Below are positions 35,058-45,231 of a stretch of 64,000 nucleotides of DNA, piece by piece. This DNA is from Deferribacter autotrophicus (lineage in GTDB: Bacteria; Chrysiogenota; Deferribacteres; Deferribacterales; Deferribacteraceae). A program made the position numbers and the translations under genes. The stretch is from the NCBI RefSeq assembly GCF_008362905.1, contig NZ_VFJB01000006.1:62001-126000 (forward strand). The letters are read 5' to 3'. The notes below the pieces were generated by a model. That model was not told the origin of the DNA and did no database searches. It saw nothing but the letters and a program-made list of their open reading frames with translations. The first letter of the stretch is position 1, and each line of letters begins with the position of its first letter.

Positions 35058-35336
35058 TTATATGTGATGTGGGTATTTTGCCACTCTATCAGCAGCTTCT
35101 TTTATTGTCTTTAAAATATCTTCGTCACTTATTTTTTTAATTGCAGGGGCAGGATCGTCTGAAACTTGATAATGAGGAGGTATTGTGTTCAAAGTAATTG
35201 AAACAACATCCAAAATACAGTCTCTACATGTACAATACTCAGAATGAGTTTCATAAAATTGAACTAATAGATCCCAGACTCTCTTTTCATTAATATTTTT
35301 TATTTTTTCGACATCATAAATGTTGATTTTAGCCAT
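35058..35336 (-). CDS. ComFB domain protein
   Basis: A 92-aa protein matching the ComFB (late competence) domain: an N-terminal KRVWDLLVQFYE helix, the cysteine cluster CTCRDC, and DVVSITLNTIPPHYQVS. Three closely spaced cysteines suggest zinc. ComFB-like proteins occur far outside competent bacteria and some have been linked to cyclic dinucleotide signalling; a role here is not established. The ATG at 35336 has AGGAGG before it; the frame stays open further upstream without a ribosome site. It is divergent from gpsA with only a 49-bp gap. Confidence 0.82.
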   Translation of the reverse strand: MAKINIYDVEKIKNINEKRVWDLLVQFYETHSEYCTCRDCILDVVSITLNTIPPHYQVSDDPAPAIKKISDEDILKTIKEAADRVAKYPHHI

Positions 35337-35385
35337 AAATCCTCCTAAAATAGGGATAATTAAATTTAGTATAGGAGGGAGTTGA

Positions 35386-36375
35386 TTGCAAGAGAAAATA
35401 GCAGTTATCGGTGGTGGTAGTTGGGGCACAGCATTAGCAAATTTATTGTCAGATAATAATCACGACGTATCGCTTTATGTGCTTGAAGAAGAAGTAAAAG
35501 AATCGATCAATAAAAAGCATGAAAATAGTATATTTCTAAAAGGTATAGAGCTAAATAAAAGACTTAAATGTTTTCTTTTTGAAGAATTGAGTGCAGATTT
35601 TGATAAGATATTATGGGTTGTCCCTACGCAATTCACAAGAGATACGTTAGTAAAGTTTAAAGAATTGTTAAATGATAAACATGTAATTGTTGCAACAAAA
35701 GGGATAGAAATAAAACATAAAAAATTTGTTCATGAGATTTTTGAAGAAGTTGTAAATGTCAAACTATCCGTATTATCAGGCCCTTCTTTTGCGAAGGAAG
35801 TTGCCTTGAGGAAACCTACCGCTGTTAGCATAGCATCATTTGATAATAGTGAGGCTAAGTTATGGCAACGGATATTTTCCAATGAATATTTTAGATGCTA
35901 CACGTTGGACGATGTCGTTGGGGTAGAAGTTGGTGGAGCAATGAAAAATGTAATAGCCATTGCTACAGGAATATCTGATGGGCTTGGTTTTGGTAATAAT
36001 GCCAGGGCTGGAATTATCACTCGGGGACTAAGAGAGATTACCCGACTTGGTTTGAAGATGGGTGGTAAATTAGAGACTTTTATGGGTTTGTCTGGGATGG
36101 GAGATTTAGTGCTTACCTGTACTGGTGAATTAAGCAGAAATAGAACTGTGGGGATAAGACTTGGAAAAGGTGAAAAGATTGAAGAAATAACTGAGAGTAC
36201 GAAAATGATTGCTGAAGGTGTTTATACAGTAAAAGCTGCGTATGAACTTGCTAAAAAATTGGAAATTGAGATGCCTATAACTGAAGAGGTATATAAAATA
36301 ATTTACGAGTCAAAAGATCCTCAAGAATCATTTTATGACATAATGAGAAGGCCGCTTAAAGAAGAAAATATATAG
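35386..36375 (+). CDS. gpsA: NAD(P)-dependent glycerol-3-phosphate dehydrogenase
   Basis: Reduces dihydroxyacetone phosphate to sn-glycerol 3-phosphate for phospholipid synthesis. The Rossmann motif GGGSWGTALANLL is at the N-terminus, with SGPSFAKEVALRKPTAVSIA and GVEVGGAMKNVIAIATGISDGLG containing the catalytic Lys. The length of 329 aa is normal. The start is a TTG preceded by GGAGGGAG. It begins the run gpsA-ilvE-polA-GGDEF-hisD-kinase. Confidence 0.96.
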   Translation: MQEKIAVIGGGSWGTALANLLSDNNHDVSLYVLEEEVKESINKKHENSIFLKGIELNKRLKCFLFEELSADFDKILWVVPTQFTRDTLVKFKELLNDKHVIVATKGIEIKHKKFVHEIFEEVVNVKLSVLSGPSFAKEVALRKPTAVSIASFDNSEAKLWQRIFSNEYFRCYTLDDVVGVEVGGAMKNVIAIATGISDGLGFGNNARAGIITRGLREITRLGLKMGGKLETFMGLSGMGDLVLTCTGELSRNRTVGIRLGKGEKIEEITESTKMIAEGVYTVKAAYELAKKLEIEMPITEEVYKIIYESKDPQESFYDIMRRPLKEENI

Positions 36376-36390
36376 GAGGAATGAGGAATC

Positions 36391-37311
36391 ATGTTTGAAG
36401 GTGGGAAGCTTATATGGAAAAATGGTGAATATTTAAATTGGGAGGATGCAACAACTCATGTTTTGACGCACACCCTACATTATGGTGTGGGAGTATTTGA
36501 AGGGATAAGATGTTATGAGACAGATGAAGGGCCTGCGGTGTTTAGGCTCAAAGAACATGTTAAAAGGCTTTTTGAATCAGCAAAGATATTCATGATGAAA
36601 ATACCTTTTTCAGAGGAAGAAATATTTGATGCAATACTCGATACAGTGAAAAAAAATGAGCTTAAAAGCTGTTATATCAGACCTATAGTTTATTATGGAT
36701 ATAAAAGTTTGGGACTTTCAGTAAATGATGAATTTCCTGTTGATATAGTTATTGCTGCGTGGAGTTGGGGTGCATATCTAGGTGAAGAAGGGATAAAAAA
36801 CGGTATAAGAGTGAAAACATCAAGCTTTAACAGATTTCATGTTAATACTATTGCAACTAGAGCTAAAGCTTGTGGTAATTACATTACTTCCGTACTGGCA
36901 AAAAGGGAAGCTTTGATGAGTGGTTATGATGAGGCACTCTTTTTAGATCCTGATGGATATGTGGCTGAAGGGAGTGGTGAAAACGTTTTTATAATCAAAG
37001 ATGGTGTTGTATATACTCCACCTGTTACATCTATACTGAAAGGGATTACGAGAGATTCTATTATCACAATTGCTAGAGATTTGGGATATGAAGTAATTGA
37101 GAGAAGATTTACAAGGGATGAAATGTATATTGCAGATGAGGCGTTTTTTACTGGTACTGCAGCAGAAGTGACTCCTATCAGAGAACTTGACGGAAGACCT
37201 ATAGGAATCGGTAAAAGAGGTGAGATAACAGAGAAAATTCAAAGTACATTTTTTGATATTGTAAAAGGTAAAAACAAAAAATACAGTGATTGGTTGGCTT
37301 TTGTTAAATGA
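36391..37311 (+). CDS. ilvE: branched-chain amino acid aminotransferase
   Basis: A 306-aa class IV PLP aminotransferase. The PLP lysine lies in [55 protein letters not shown] and [18 protein letters not shown] match the IlvE group rather than D-amino-acid transaminase or aminodeoxychorismate lyase. It catalyses the last step of Val, Leu and Ile synthesis. The stop overlaps the polA ATG (ATGA). Confidence 0.95.
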   Translation: MFEGGKLIWKNGEYLNWEDATTHVLTHTLHYGVGVFEGIRCYETDEGPAVFRLKEHVKRLFESAKIFMMKIPFSEEEIFDAILDTVKKNELKSCYIRPIVYYGYKSLGLSVNDEFPVDIVIAAWSWGAYLGEEGIKNGIRVKTSSFNRFHVNTIATRAKACGNYITSVLAKREALMSGYDEALFLDPDGYVAEGSGENVFIIKDGVVYTPPVTSILKGITRDSIITIARDLGYEVIERRFTRDEMYIADEAFFTGTAAEVTPIRELDGRPIGIGKRGEITEKIQSTFFDIVKGKNKKYSDWLAFVK

Positions 37312-39671
37312 TACTGATTATTGATGGTCATTCTGTAAGTTATAGAATTTATTATAAAACTCCCCCTTTGAGTAATTCAAAGGGGGTACCTACATCGGTA
37401 CTGCATTCATTTCTGAATTTAATCATCTCTTTAAGGGAAAAACTTAATCCTGATACAATTTATGTAGTATTTGATTCTAAGGGTGAGACTAATAGGCATA
37501 AAATTCATAAGGAATACAAATCACAGAGAGAAAAGACGCCAGAAGATTTAATCCCTCAAATTGAAAGATTGAAAGAAATTTTACCATTAATGGGTGTCTG
37601 TGTGGCAGTAAAAGAAGCCACTGAAGCTGATGATATAATTTATACTTTAATTAAAAGGAATGATGATAAAAATATATACCTTATAACAAAGGACAAAGAT
37701 CTGCATCAACTCGTAAATGATAGAGTGAAAATATATGATTATCAGGATGACATTGCACTGGACAGGGATGGTGTCTTTAAAAAGATAGGCGTTTATCCAG
37801 AGCAGATTAAGGATTTTTTAGCTTTGTGTGGAGATAAATCTGACAATATCCCTGGGGTAAGAGGGGTTGGAGAAAAAACTGCAGCAAAACTTGTTAGTCA
37901 ATTCGGATCTCTTGAAGACCTATATGAAAATATTGATGAAGTAAAAGGTAAGCTAAAGGAGAAGCTGTTAGCAGGAAAAGAGGATGCTTTTTTTAGCAGG
38001 TCATTAATTAAGCTTGAAGAAATAGATGATATTGAGATACGTGATAATAAACAAGACAATGAGAAGCTTAAGAAATATTTGAGTGATCTTGAACTAAAAA
38101 CTATTTACAAGCGACTATTTGGAGAAGGTTTTGATGATTCAGTTTCGGGGGAGAATTATGTTGATTTGGCTGCTTGGATAGATAATGAATTATTTCTTTT
38201 CAAAAATGGAAAGTTGGTTAATGATTTTTCAATACTTAAAGAGATTAATTATTTTTATGATTTAAAAGGGATTATCAAAAATAATAAGGTAGATCTGAAA
38301 AAGTTTTATGATTTGAAAATAATATCCTGGATGAATAATCCGGATGAAGGAAGCGTTAAAAAACATAAAGATGAGAGTGTAGAGACTTTTTTAAAAAGGT
38401 TATCTTCTTTGGCAGAAGAAGAAGTTAGTAAACTTAAAAACCTTCAGCTAGAAAAACTTTATCGTGATATTGAATGCAATATATTGCTTATCCTTGCAGA
38501 GATGGAAAAAATTGGGATTAAGATAAATGCAGACAAGGTATATAATATACACAAAGAGCTTGATGAAAAATTAATTAACATTGAAAAAGAGATTTTTGAT
38601 TATTGCAAAGAAGAGTTTAATTTAAATTCGCCTAAGCAGTTATCGGTAATCTTATTTGAAAAGCTGGGTTTGAAGCCGGTTAAGAAGACAAAAACAGGTT
38701 TTTCAACATCTGAAGAGGCTTTAAAAGAGCTGATTATTCAGAATCCAGAGCATTTTATATTGATTGAAAAAATTCTTGCATATAGAGAATTGAATAAACT
38801 TAAGAGCACATATACTGTAAACTTATTAAATTATGCAGATGAATCTAGAAGGATTCATTCAGAGTTTAATCAAACAGGAACTGCAACGGGCAGAATAAGT
38901 TCTACAAATCCGAATTTGCAGAATATTCCTACAAGTTCGGATTATGGAAAGAGGATCAGAGATTGCTTTGAGGCCGAGAGTGGGTTCAGTTTTGTGAGTT
39001 TTGATTATTCTCAGATAGAACTTAGAATTTTGGCTCATTTGTCAAAAGATGAAAAATTATTAGAAGCATTTCATAAAAATGAGGATATTCATACAAAGAC
39101 AGCCAAAGAGATATTTAATGTGGATAAGGTGGATGCCAGATTAAGAAGGATTGCTAAAGCAGTGAATTTCGGTATAGTGTACGGTCTAAGCCCTTATGGA
39201 TTAGCAAGAGATACAGGAATTTCACAAAAAGAAGCGTCGGATTTTATCGATAAATATTTTAAACTTTATCCCAAGGTAAAGGATTATATTGAAAGTATTA
39301 TAAAACAGGCCGGTGAAAAGGGGTATACGGAAACCATACTTCGCAGAAAGAGGTTTATAAGGAATATTAATAGTAAAAATAAGATGTTAAGGCAGCGTGC
39401 CGAAAGAATTGCTATTAATGCTCCCATTCAAGGATCTGCAGCAGATATTATAAAACTTGCTATGATTAGTGTATATAAATATTTACAAGATACAAAGATT
39501 GATGCTAGAATGATACTGCAGATACATGATGAACTGATCTTTGAAGTAAAAGATGATGTGATTGATCTATTTATAAAAGATACAAAAGAATTGATGGAAA
39601 GCGTGATCGAACTAGATGTACCCCTTTCAGTGAATTATGGGGTTGGAAAAACCTGGGGAGATTTAAAGTAG
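37308..39671 (+). CDS. polA: DNA polymerase I lacking a functional 3'-5' exonuclease domain
   Basis: A 787-aa family A polymerase. Residues ~1-255 are the 5'-3' exonuclease ([38 protein letters not shown]). Residues ~270-370 are a shrunken, divergent remnant where the proofreading domain should be, and I find no DEDD-type motifs. The polymerase part has motif [15 protein letters not shown] (D566), motif [15 protein letters not shown] and motif [11 protein letters not shown]. Taq-type PolI is similarly non-proofreading. It fills gaps in repair and Okazaki maturation. Confidence 0.95.
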   Translation: MILIIDGHSVSYRIYYKTPPLSNSKGVPTSVLHSFLNLIISLREKLNPDTIYVVFDSKGETNRHKIHKEYKSQREKTPEDLIPQIERLKEILPLMGVCVAVKEATEADDIIYTLIKRNDDKNIYLITKDKDLHQLVNDRVKIYDYQDDIALDRDGVFKKIGVYPEQIKDFLALCGDKSDNIPGVRGVGEKTAAKLVSQFGSLEDLYENIDEVKGKLKEKLLAGKEDAFFSRSLIKLEEIDDIEIRDNKQDNEKLKKYLSDLELKTIYKRLFGEGFDDSVSGENYVDLAAWIDNELFLFKNGKLVNDFSILKEINYFYDLKGIIKNNKVDLKKFYDLKIISWMNNPDEGSVKKHKDESVETFLKRLSSLAEEEVSKLKNLQLEKLYRDIECNILLILAEMEKIGIKINADKVYNIHKELDEKLINIEKEIFDYCKEEFNLNSPKQLSVILFEKLGLKPVKKTKTGFSTSEEALKELIIQNPEHFILIEKILAYRELNKLKSTYTVNLLNYADESRRIHSEFNQTGTATGRISSTNPNLQNIPTSSDYGKRIRDCFEAESGFSFVSFDYSQIELRILAHLSKDEKLLEAFHKNEDIHTKTAKEIFNVDKVDARLRRIAKAVNFGIVYGLSPYGLARDTGISQKEASDFIDKYFKLYPKVKDYIESIIKQAGEKGYTETILRRKRFIRNINSKNKMLRQRAERIAINAPIQGSAADIIKLAMISVYKYLQDTKIDARMILQIHDELIFEVKDDVIDLFIKDTKELMESVIELDVPLSVNYGVGKTWGDLK

Positions 39672-40744
39672 TGAGTAAAAAACTTAATGAAATCTTAAAA
39701 GAAAATCATGACCTAAAGAAAGAACTGGAAGGGATTCTGGAGCTGATAAAAGAAAACGAGGTTAAACAGAAGGGTTTTAAGGTTGTTGAATATGCTTTTT
39801 TGCTTTCCGAATCAATAGATGAAATTGCAAAAAAACCTCTAAAGTATCTTGAAGAGATTTTTGAAATTGATAAAGCAGCGCTTTTTATTGATAGGGAAGC
39901 TTTTCCTTTTGAAAGAGAGAGTGATATAATAGATGAGAAAGTTTATTTTGTAGAGGGAAAGATTTTTAAGTATTTTTTCTTGGAGAAGAAGGTTTATGCG
40001 GGGGTAGGAAGGGTTAACTTTATTAGTGAGTATGATGTTTGTAAAGAGATGAATTCATATTTAATTTCGCCAATAATTGAGAATGGTAAAATTATCGGTT
40101 CGCTAAATTTATATTCGGCTAATCCTAAAAGATTTATTGAAAGACGAGGAACAGATTTTATTAAAGATTTATCATTTAAAATTGCAGTATCTCTTAGAAA
40201 GTTGTTTGATGCTGAGAGATTATCAAAACAAATGTTAATAGATTTTTTAACAGGTAGTTATAATAAACTTGCTCTCTATGATTTTCTTGAGCGATTTGTA
40301 AATATGTATGAAAGATATGGAAAGAGTTTTGCTTTTGGAATTTTTGATATCGATAATTTTAAAGAGATAAATGATACTAAAGGTCATCTTGCAGGTGATG
40401 ACTTTTTAAAAAGTTTTGCTAAGATATTGAGAGAAACATTCAGAAAAGCTGATATTGTGGGAAGGTTTGGTGGAGATGAATTCTATTTAATATTGCCAGA
40501 AGCTAATAATTTAATGACACAAGGTGTTGCAAAAAAGATAAAAGATATTGTTGCTAGGTTGCGTGTAGAACTAGCATTGCCAGAAACTTTAGATATTACT
40601 GGAGGAATTGTGTTAGTTCCTTCTGAAGAAATAAGTGAAATAAAACCAGAATATATAATTAAAGTAGCTGATGAGAAACTTTATAAAGGTAAAAATACAG
40701 GGAATGGAAAAATTATAGGGGTTAACGATGATATTTTATCCTGA
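39671..40744 (+). CDS. GAF-like sensor diguanylate cyclase (GGDEF)
   Basis: A 357-aa protein. A short N-terminal coiled coil precedes a GAF-like domain (residues ~30-185), followed by a GGDEF domain. The active site GRFGGDEFYLILPEA is intact, and an RxxD inhibitory site (RKAD) lies five residues before it, so the enzyme should make c-di-GMP and be product-inhibited. No membrane segment, so it is cytoplasmic. The GTG start touches the polA stop and the 3' end overlaps hisD by 17 bp, an unusual place for a signalling gene. Confidence 0.92.
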   Translation: MSKKLNEILKENHDLKKELEGILELIKENEVKQKGFKVVEYAFLLSESIDEIAKKPLKYLEEIFEIDKAALFIDREAFPFERESDIIDEKVYFVEGKIFKYFFLEKKVYAGVGRVNFISEYDVCKEMNSYLISPIIENGKIIGSLNLYSANPKRFIERRGTDFIKDLSFKIAVSLRKLFDAERLSKQMLIDFLTGSYNKLALYDFLERFVNMYERYGKSFAFGIFDIDNFKEINDTKGHLAGDDFLKSFAKILRETFRKADIVGRFGGDEFYLILPEANNLMTQGVAKKIKDIVARLRVELALPETLDITGGIVLVPSEEISEIKPEYIIKVADEKLYKGKNTGNGKIIGVNDDILS

Positions 40745-42014
40745 CTCTGAGAAGATTGAAAAGATTTTAAATAGAGGAGAAATTTTTGAGGAGAAATATC
40801 TTAATTCTGTAATTGAGATTATTCAAAAAGTAAAAAAAGAGGGTGATAGGGCTTTAATTAAATTAACTAAAAAGTTTGATAACTATGATCTTGAAAAGAA
40901 ATTTTACTTTGAGAGAAGTGAGCTTAAAACCTTTTATGAAAAAATTCCTGAAAATTTAAAGGTAGCCTTCAACAGAGCAAAGGATAATATTGAGTTTTTT
41001 CATCAGGCTCAACTGGAGAAAACCTTTTTAGTGGAGAGCAATGGAGCTGTTTTGGGGCAGAAGATTACTCCGCTAGAAAAAGTTGGAATATATGTACCTG
41101 GTGGTAAGGCAAGCTATCCTTCCACTGTGCTAATGAATGCTGTGCCAGCAAAGGTTGCTGGAGTGGATAAGGTTTATATGATGAGCCCTACAAGTGGTGG
41201 GGAGATAAATGAACTTGTGCTAGGTGTGGCTTACCTTGCAGGTGTGGATAGGGTGTACTTAGTGGGGGGAGCTCAGGCAATTGCTGCTTTTGCTTATGGA
41301 ACTGAGAGTGTGGAAAAAGTGGATAAAATAGTAGGACCTGGTAATATTTATGTAGCTTTGGCTAAGAAGATGGTTTTTGGAACAGTAGATATAGATATGA
41401 TTGCTGGTCCTAGTGAAATACTTATTCTTGCTGATGATAGTGCTGATCCTACCTTTGTGGCAGCTGATATGCTTTCACAGGCTGAGCATGATGAGCTTGC
41501 CAGTGCAATTACAATTACTGATAATGAAGATCTTGCAAAGGAAATTGAACAAGAGCTGATTTCTCAGCTTTTTAAGTTGGAGCGTAGATCTATAGCTGAG
41601 AAATCGTTGAAAGAGTTTGGAGGTATTTTACTTGTTAAGAATCTTGAAGAAGGGATAGATTTTGTAAATAAAATTGCTCCAGAGCATTTTGAGCTGTGTG
41701 TGAGAAATCCATTTGAATATCTTTATAAGATTAAAAATGCGGGTGCCATATTCATGGGGCATTATACTCCTGAAGCTGTGGGGGATTATTTTGCAGGACC
41801 TAATCATACACTTCCCACAGGGGGAAGTGCGAGATTTTTTTCTCCTCTAGGTACTTATGACTTTATTAAAAGAAGCAGCATCATTCAGTGCTCTTTAGGC
41901 TACCTGACAAAGTTTGGAAAAAACATTATGGATATGGCAGATAGTGAAGGGCTTACAGCTCATAGAGATTCAGTAAAATACCGGATGTTAAATGGATTTA
42001 AAACAGATATTTGA
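40728..42014 (+). CDS. hisD: histidinol dehydrogenase
   Basis: Oxidizes L-histidinol to histidine in two NAD-dependent steps, using zinc. The 428-aa protein has GIYVPGGKASYPSTVLMNAVPAKVAG, IVGPGNIYVALAKK, the metal/catalytic AEHDELASAI, and the C-terminal HTLPTGGSARFFSPLGTYDF. It overlaps the diguanylate cyclase (17 bp) and the kinase (23 bp). Other his genes are not beside it; hisG lies 12 kb away in another run. Confidence 0.97.
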   Translation: MIFYPDSEKIEKILNRGEIFEEKYLNSVIEIIQKVKKEGDRALIKLTKKFDNYDLEKKFYFERSELKTFYEKIPENLKVAFNRAKDNIEFFHQAQLEKTFLVESNGAVLGQKITPLEKVGIYVPGGKASYPSTVLMNAVPAKVAGVDKVYMMSPTSGGEINELVLGVAYLAGVDRVYLVGGAQAIAAFAYGTESVEKVDKIVGPGNIYVALAKKMVFGTVDIDMIAGPSEILILADDSADPTFVAADMLSQAEHDELASAITITDNEDLAKEIEQELISQLFKLERRSIAEKSLKEFGGILLVKNLEEGIDFVNKIAPEHFELCVRNPFEYLYKIKNAGAIFMGHYTPEAVGDYFAGPNHTLPTGGSARFFSPLGTYDFIKRSSIIQCSLGYLTKFGKNIMDMADSEGLTAHRDSVKYRMLNGFKTDI

Positions 42015-43347
42015 CAGTTATAATTATCCAATATTAGTTACAAATGAAAACCTTGAGGTAATATTTGTTAATAGTAAATTTAGTAGCCTATACAACTATG
42101 AAATAATTATTGATAAAATTAGAGATTACTACAATGATAACAGGGAAAATGAATCTTTTACTATTGATATTAAAGAACTAAGGAAAGTTTTTAAAATAGT
42201 TGTTTCAAAAATTGACGATAATATTGTTTTTACTCTTGAGGACAGGACTAATCTAGAGGATTTCCTAGATAAATATTTCACTTTAAACTCAATCATTAAT
42301 CAGGCTCCATTTGGGGTAATTATTACGGATATAAAAGGAAATATAGTATTTGTGAATTATGGATTTGAAAAGCTAAGTGGTTATACTTTTGATGAGGTTT
42401 ATGGAAAAAATCCTAGGATTTGGAGAACTGATCATCAAAATGAAGCGTTTTACAAAAATTTATGGGATACAATATTATCAGGGAAAGAGTGGAAAGGGGA
42501 ATTTGTAAACAGGAAGAAAAATGGTGAACTTTATGTGGATGAGAGTATAATCTTTCCTCTTTTTGATGAGGAAGGGGAAATTGTAGAGTTTTGTGCAATT
42601 AAGCAGGATATAACAGAGCTTAAAAGATTAGAAAGAAATTTAATTCAAAACGAAAAGCTTGTGGCAATGGGAAGGTTTGTCCATAATATTGCCCATGATA
42701 TGAAGAACATACTTACAGGTATATATTCACTGACAGATTATCTTAGAGCAAGGGTGGATGATAGTAATCCTGATAAAAAAATTATCGAGCAAATTCATAA
42801 ATATGTAGAAGTGCTAAAAAATTTTACATATTCATTAAAAAATCTAGGTAAAACTGATTCTTATGGAATTACAGAAGTTAATTTATGCTCGTTTATTAAA
42901 GAAATTACTTCATTCTACAACAGACTTGTAGGAAAGAATATAAAGTTTACAATTAAATTCAACAAATGCTGTGATCTTTATATAAATCAAAATCATTTAG
43001 AGCAGATTTTGTTGAATTTAATTGTAAATGCTAAAGATGCAATAACAGAAAAATTTGGAACTAAAAGTGGTGGTGAAATTGTTATTGGTACAGATATTGT
43101 TGATGAAAATGTTATAATATTTGTCGCCGACAATGGAAAAGGGATTCCGCCGGAGATTGTAGAGAAAGTATTTTCTTTGAGTTTTACTACTAAAGAGGAA
43201 GGAACAGGGGTGGGGTTAACAATTGTTAAGAATATTGTTGAAAATTATGAGGGGAAGATTGAAGTGGAATCAAAAGAAGGTGTAGGAACAACATTTAAAA
43301 TTATCTTACCTGTTTCTAGTTGCAAAAGAGAAATAGTTTGTGAGTAG
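41992..43347 (+). CDS. PAS-domain histidine kinase (NtrB-like architecture), orphan
   Basis: A 451-aa soluble kinase. A weak first PAS-like domain (1-90) is followed by a clear PAS/PAC (~95-215, with GVIITDIKGNIVFVNYGFEKLSGY and WRTDHQNEAFYKNLW), a HisKA segment with phospho-acceptor H235 (IAHDMKN), and a HATPase with N box NLIVNAKDAI, G1 DNGKGIPPE and G2 GTGVGLTIVKNI. There is no transmembrane helix, so it senses a cytoplasmic signal, possibly redox through PAS. No response regulator is adjacent. It overlaps hisD by 23 bp and converges on the alcohol dehydrogenase. Confidence 0.93.
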   Translation: MDLKQIFDSYNYPILVTNENLEVIFVNSKFSSLYNYEIIIDKIRDYYNDNRENESFTIDIKELRKVFKIVVSKIDDNIVFTLEDRTNLEDFLDKYFTLNSIINQAPFGVIITDIKGNIVFVNYGFEKLSGYTFDEVYGKNPRIWRTDHQNEAFYKNLWDTILSGKEWKGEFVNRKKNGELYVDESIIFPLFDEEGEIVEFCAIKQDITELKRLERNLIQNEKLVAMGRFVHNIAHDMKNILTGIYSLTDYLRARVDDSNPDKKIIEQIHKYVEVLKNFTYSLKNLGKTDSYGITEVNLCSFIKEITSFYNRLVGKNIKFTIKFNKCCDLYINQNHLEQILLNLIVNAKDAITEKFGTKSGGEIVIGTDIVDENVIIFVADNGKGIPPEIVEKVFSLSFTTKEEGTGVGLTIVKNIVENYEGKIEVESKEGVGTTFKIILPVSSCKREIVCE

Positions 43348-43349
43348 GT

Positions 43350-44375
43350 TCAGTTGATTTTTAATACTTTTGCACCTTTTATTTTTTTCTCTTTTAATTC
43401 CCTTAATGCTAAATTGGCTTCTTCCAACGAGTATGTTTGATAAACCGGTTTAATATTTGCTTTTGAGGCAATTTCAACAAATTCTTTAATATCAGAGGTT
43501 GTAACATTGGCTACAGATTTTATCTCTTTTTCAAGCCATAAATCCCTTTCGTAAGAAAGGTTTAAAAGGTAATTTTTATCAATATCTTCTTTTCTAATAG
43601 CATTTATTACAAGTCTTCCTGCCGGAGCAAGATTTTTCATTGCTTCAACGATAGGTTTCCAAACGGGGGTAGTGTCTATGATTGCATGAAGCAATTCAGG
43701 AGCGTTATCAGTTGTGTCTCCACTCCATGCGGCGCCAAGTTCCAATGCAAATTCGCGTTCTTTAGGGTTTCTTGCAAAAACAAATACATTTGAATCAGGA
43801 TATAGGTATTTGACCAGTTTCAGAATAAGATGTGCAGATGCTCCAAATCCCGTTAAGCCAAGATTCATTCCATTTTTAATATTTGCAAGTTTTAATGAGC
43901 GATATCCTATTGCACCGGCACATAATAAAGGTGCTGCTTCTTCATCACTGAAATTATCGGGTAATTTTACAGCATAATTTTCATTTATTTTCATATATTC
44001 TGCATAACCACCATGAGCATCTCTACCTGTGGCTTTGAAATCATTGCAAAGATTTTCAAGCCCCCTTTGGCAAAATTCACATTTACCGCAAGCTGAAAAA
44101 ATCCAACCTACACCTACTCTATCACCTATTTCGAAGAGTGTTACGTTTTTGCCTTTTTCTATAACTTTTCCAACTACTTGATGTCCTGGTATCATTGGAA
44201 AGGAAGATGGAGGAGTTCTTCCTTCTATTTCATCAAGTTCTGTATGACATACACCACAGGTGTTCACTTTTATTAAAATTTCATTATTACTTATGTTAGG
44301 TGCAGGAATATCTACTAAAGTTAAAGGGGCTTCATTGAGGACGTTGCAGATTTTATTGATAACCATTGCCTTCAT
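43350..44375 (-). CDS. zinc-dependent alcohol dehydrogenase family protein
   Basis: A 341-aa medium-chain dehydrogenase. The catalytic zinc site is CGVCHTELDEIEG with GHQVVGKV, and the structural zinc cysteines are CGKCEFCQRGLENLC. The Rossmann region is LGLTGFGASAHLILKL, a variant of GxGxxG. It oxidizes alcohols or reduces aldehydes with NAD(P); the substrate is not evident. It overlaps the MBL-fold gene by 23 bp, so the two form a unit. Confidence 0.93.
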   Translation of the reverse strand: MKAMVINKICNVLNEAPLTLVDIPAPNISNNEILIKVNTCGVCHTELDEIEGRTPPSSFPMIPGHQVVGKVIEKGKNVTLFEIGDRVGVGWIFSACGKCEFCQRGLENLCNDFKATGRDAHGGYAEYMKINENYAVKLPDNFSDEEAAPLLCAGAIGYRSLKLANIKNGMNLGLTGFGASAHLILKLVKYLYPDSNVFVFARNPKEREFALELGAAWSGDTTDNAPELLHAIIDTTPVWKPIVEAMKNLAPAGRLVINAIRKEDIDKNYLLNLSYERDLWLEKEIKSVANVTTSDIKEFVEIASKANIKPVYQTYSLEEANLALRELKEKKIKGAKVLKIN

Positions 44376-45180
44376 TGAGTTCCTCCTGAAAAATTGCTTT
44401 GATAAAATTTAATTTACAAAAATCAAAATTTGTTGCAATAGAAGTTATATCCTCTTTGCCTAGCAGTTTATTCCTGATTTTTTTTAAAGACATATCTTTT
44501 TTCCGCAGATTTTTGGCTTTTTCGATAATTTCTTCAATGTAGGTTATTTTTTTCTTAATTAGTAGTTTTGGATTGTCAGTAATAATTCCTTTATGGGCAC
44601 AAAACATCACTTCAAAGTCTAAAGATAAAACTTTTTTTAGACTTTTTAAAATTTCGTAGATATTCTCATCTTTTCTAAGGTACTTAGGTTTTGATGAGAT
44701 ATATAAATCTCCGGTGAACAGCCACCCTCTATTTATTTCTAAAAGACATATTGAATCAATTGAATGTCCTGGTGTATGGATTATTTTAAATGTGTATTTT
44801 CCTAAATCCAAAAGCTCTTTATAAAAGAGATCAGGAGTGAATCTTTCAGGTTTTCCCCATATCATTTTTTCGTAAGGAAAAAGTTTAAACCCGTTAGAGA
44901 GATAAGAATATGAAAGTTTATGAGAGATTATTTTGGTATTAAATAATTTTTTTAGTTTTGCCGCGTTACCTGAATGATCTTCATGATAATGGGTTAACAA
45001 GCAGTACCTTGGTATATGGTTTTTAGCAATCTCGATGAAATGTTTTTCCATTACAGGTTGAGCAGAGTCAATATATATTTCAGGAAGTGTAAAGAAATGG
45101 ACAGTAAGATTTATTGCATTATAAAATCTACCAAGTTTGTATGCAGTTAATTCATAAAAGTTTGTAGCTTGGTGAATCAT
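44353..45180 (-). CDS. MBL-fold metallo-hydrolase
   Basis: A 275-aa beta-lactamase-fold protein with the dinuclear metal signature HYHEDHSGN, the HTPGHSIDSICLLE site, FTGDLYIS and a distal CAHKG. It has a helical C-terminal extension of about 60 residues. Members include glyoxalase II-like thioesterases and other hydrolases; substrate unknown. Its coupling with the alcohol dehydrogenase suggests aldehyde or ester metabolism, but this is inference. The region upstream is the copy C repeat. Confidence 0.9.
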   Translation of the reverse strand: MIHQATNFYELTAYKLGRFYNAINLTVHFFTLPEIYIDSAQPVMEKHFIEIAKNHIPRYCLLTHYHEDHSGNAAKLKKLFNTKIISHKLSYSYLSNGFKLFPYEKMIWGKPERFTPDLFYKELLDLGKYTFKIIHTPGHSIDSICLLEINRGWLFTGDLYISSKPKYLRKDENIYEILKSLKKVLSLDFEVMFCAHKGIITDNPKLLIKKKITYIEEIIEKAKNLRKKDMSLKKIRNKLLGKEDITSIATNFDFCKLNFIKAIFQEELNEGNGYQ

Positions 45181-45231
45181 AGTTCAATTATATTGATAAT
45201 TATGTTAAAAACAAGAAAAATAATATATAAA

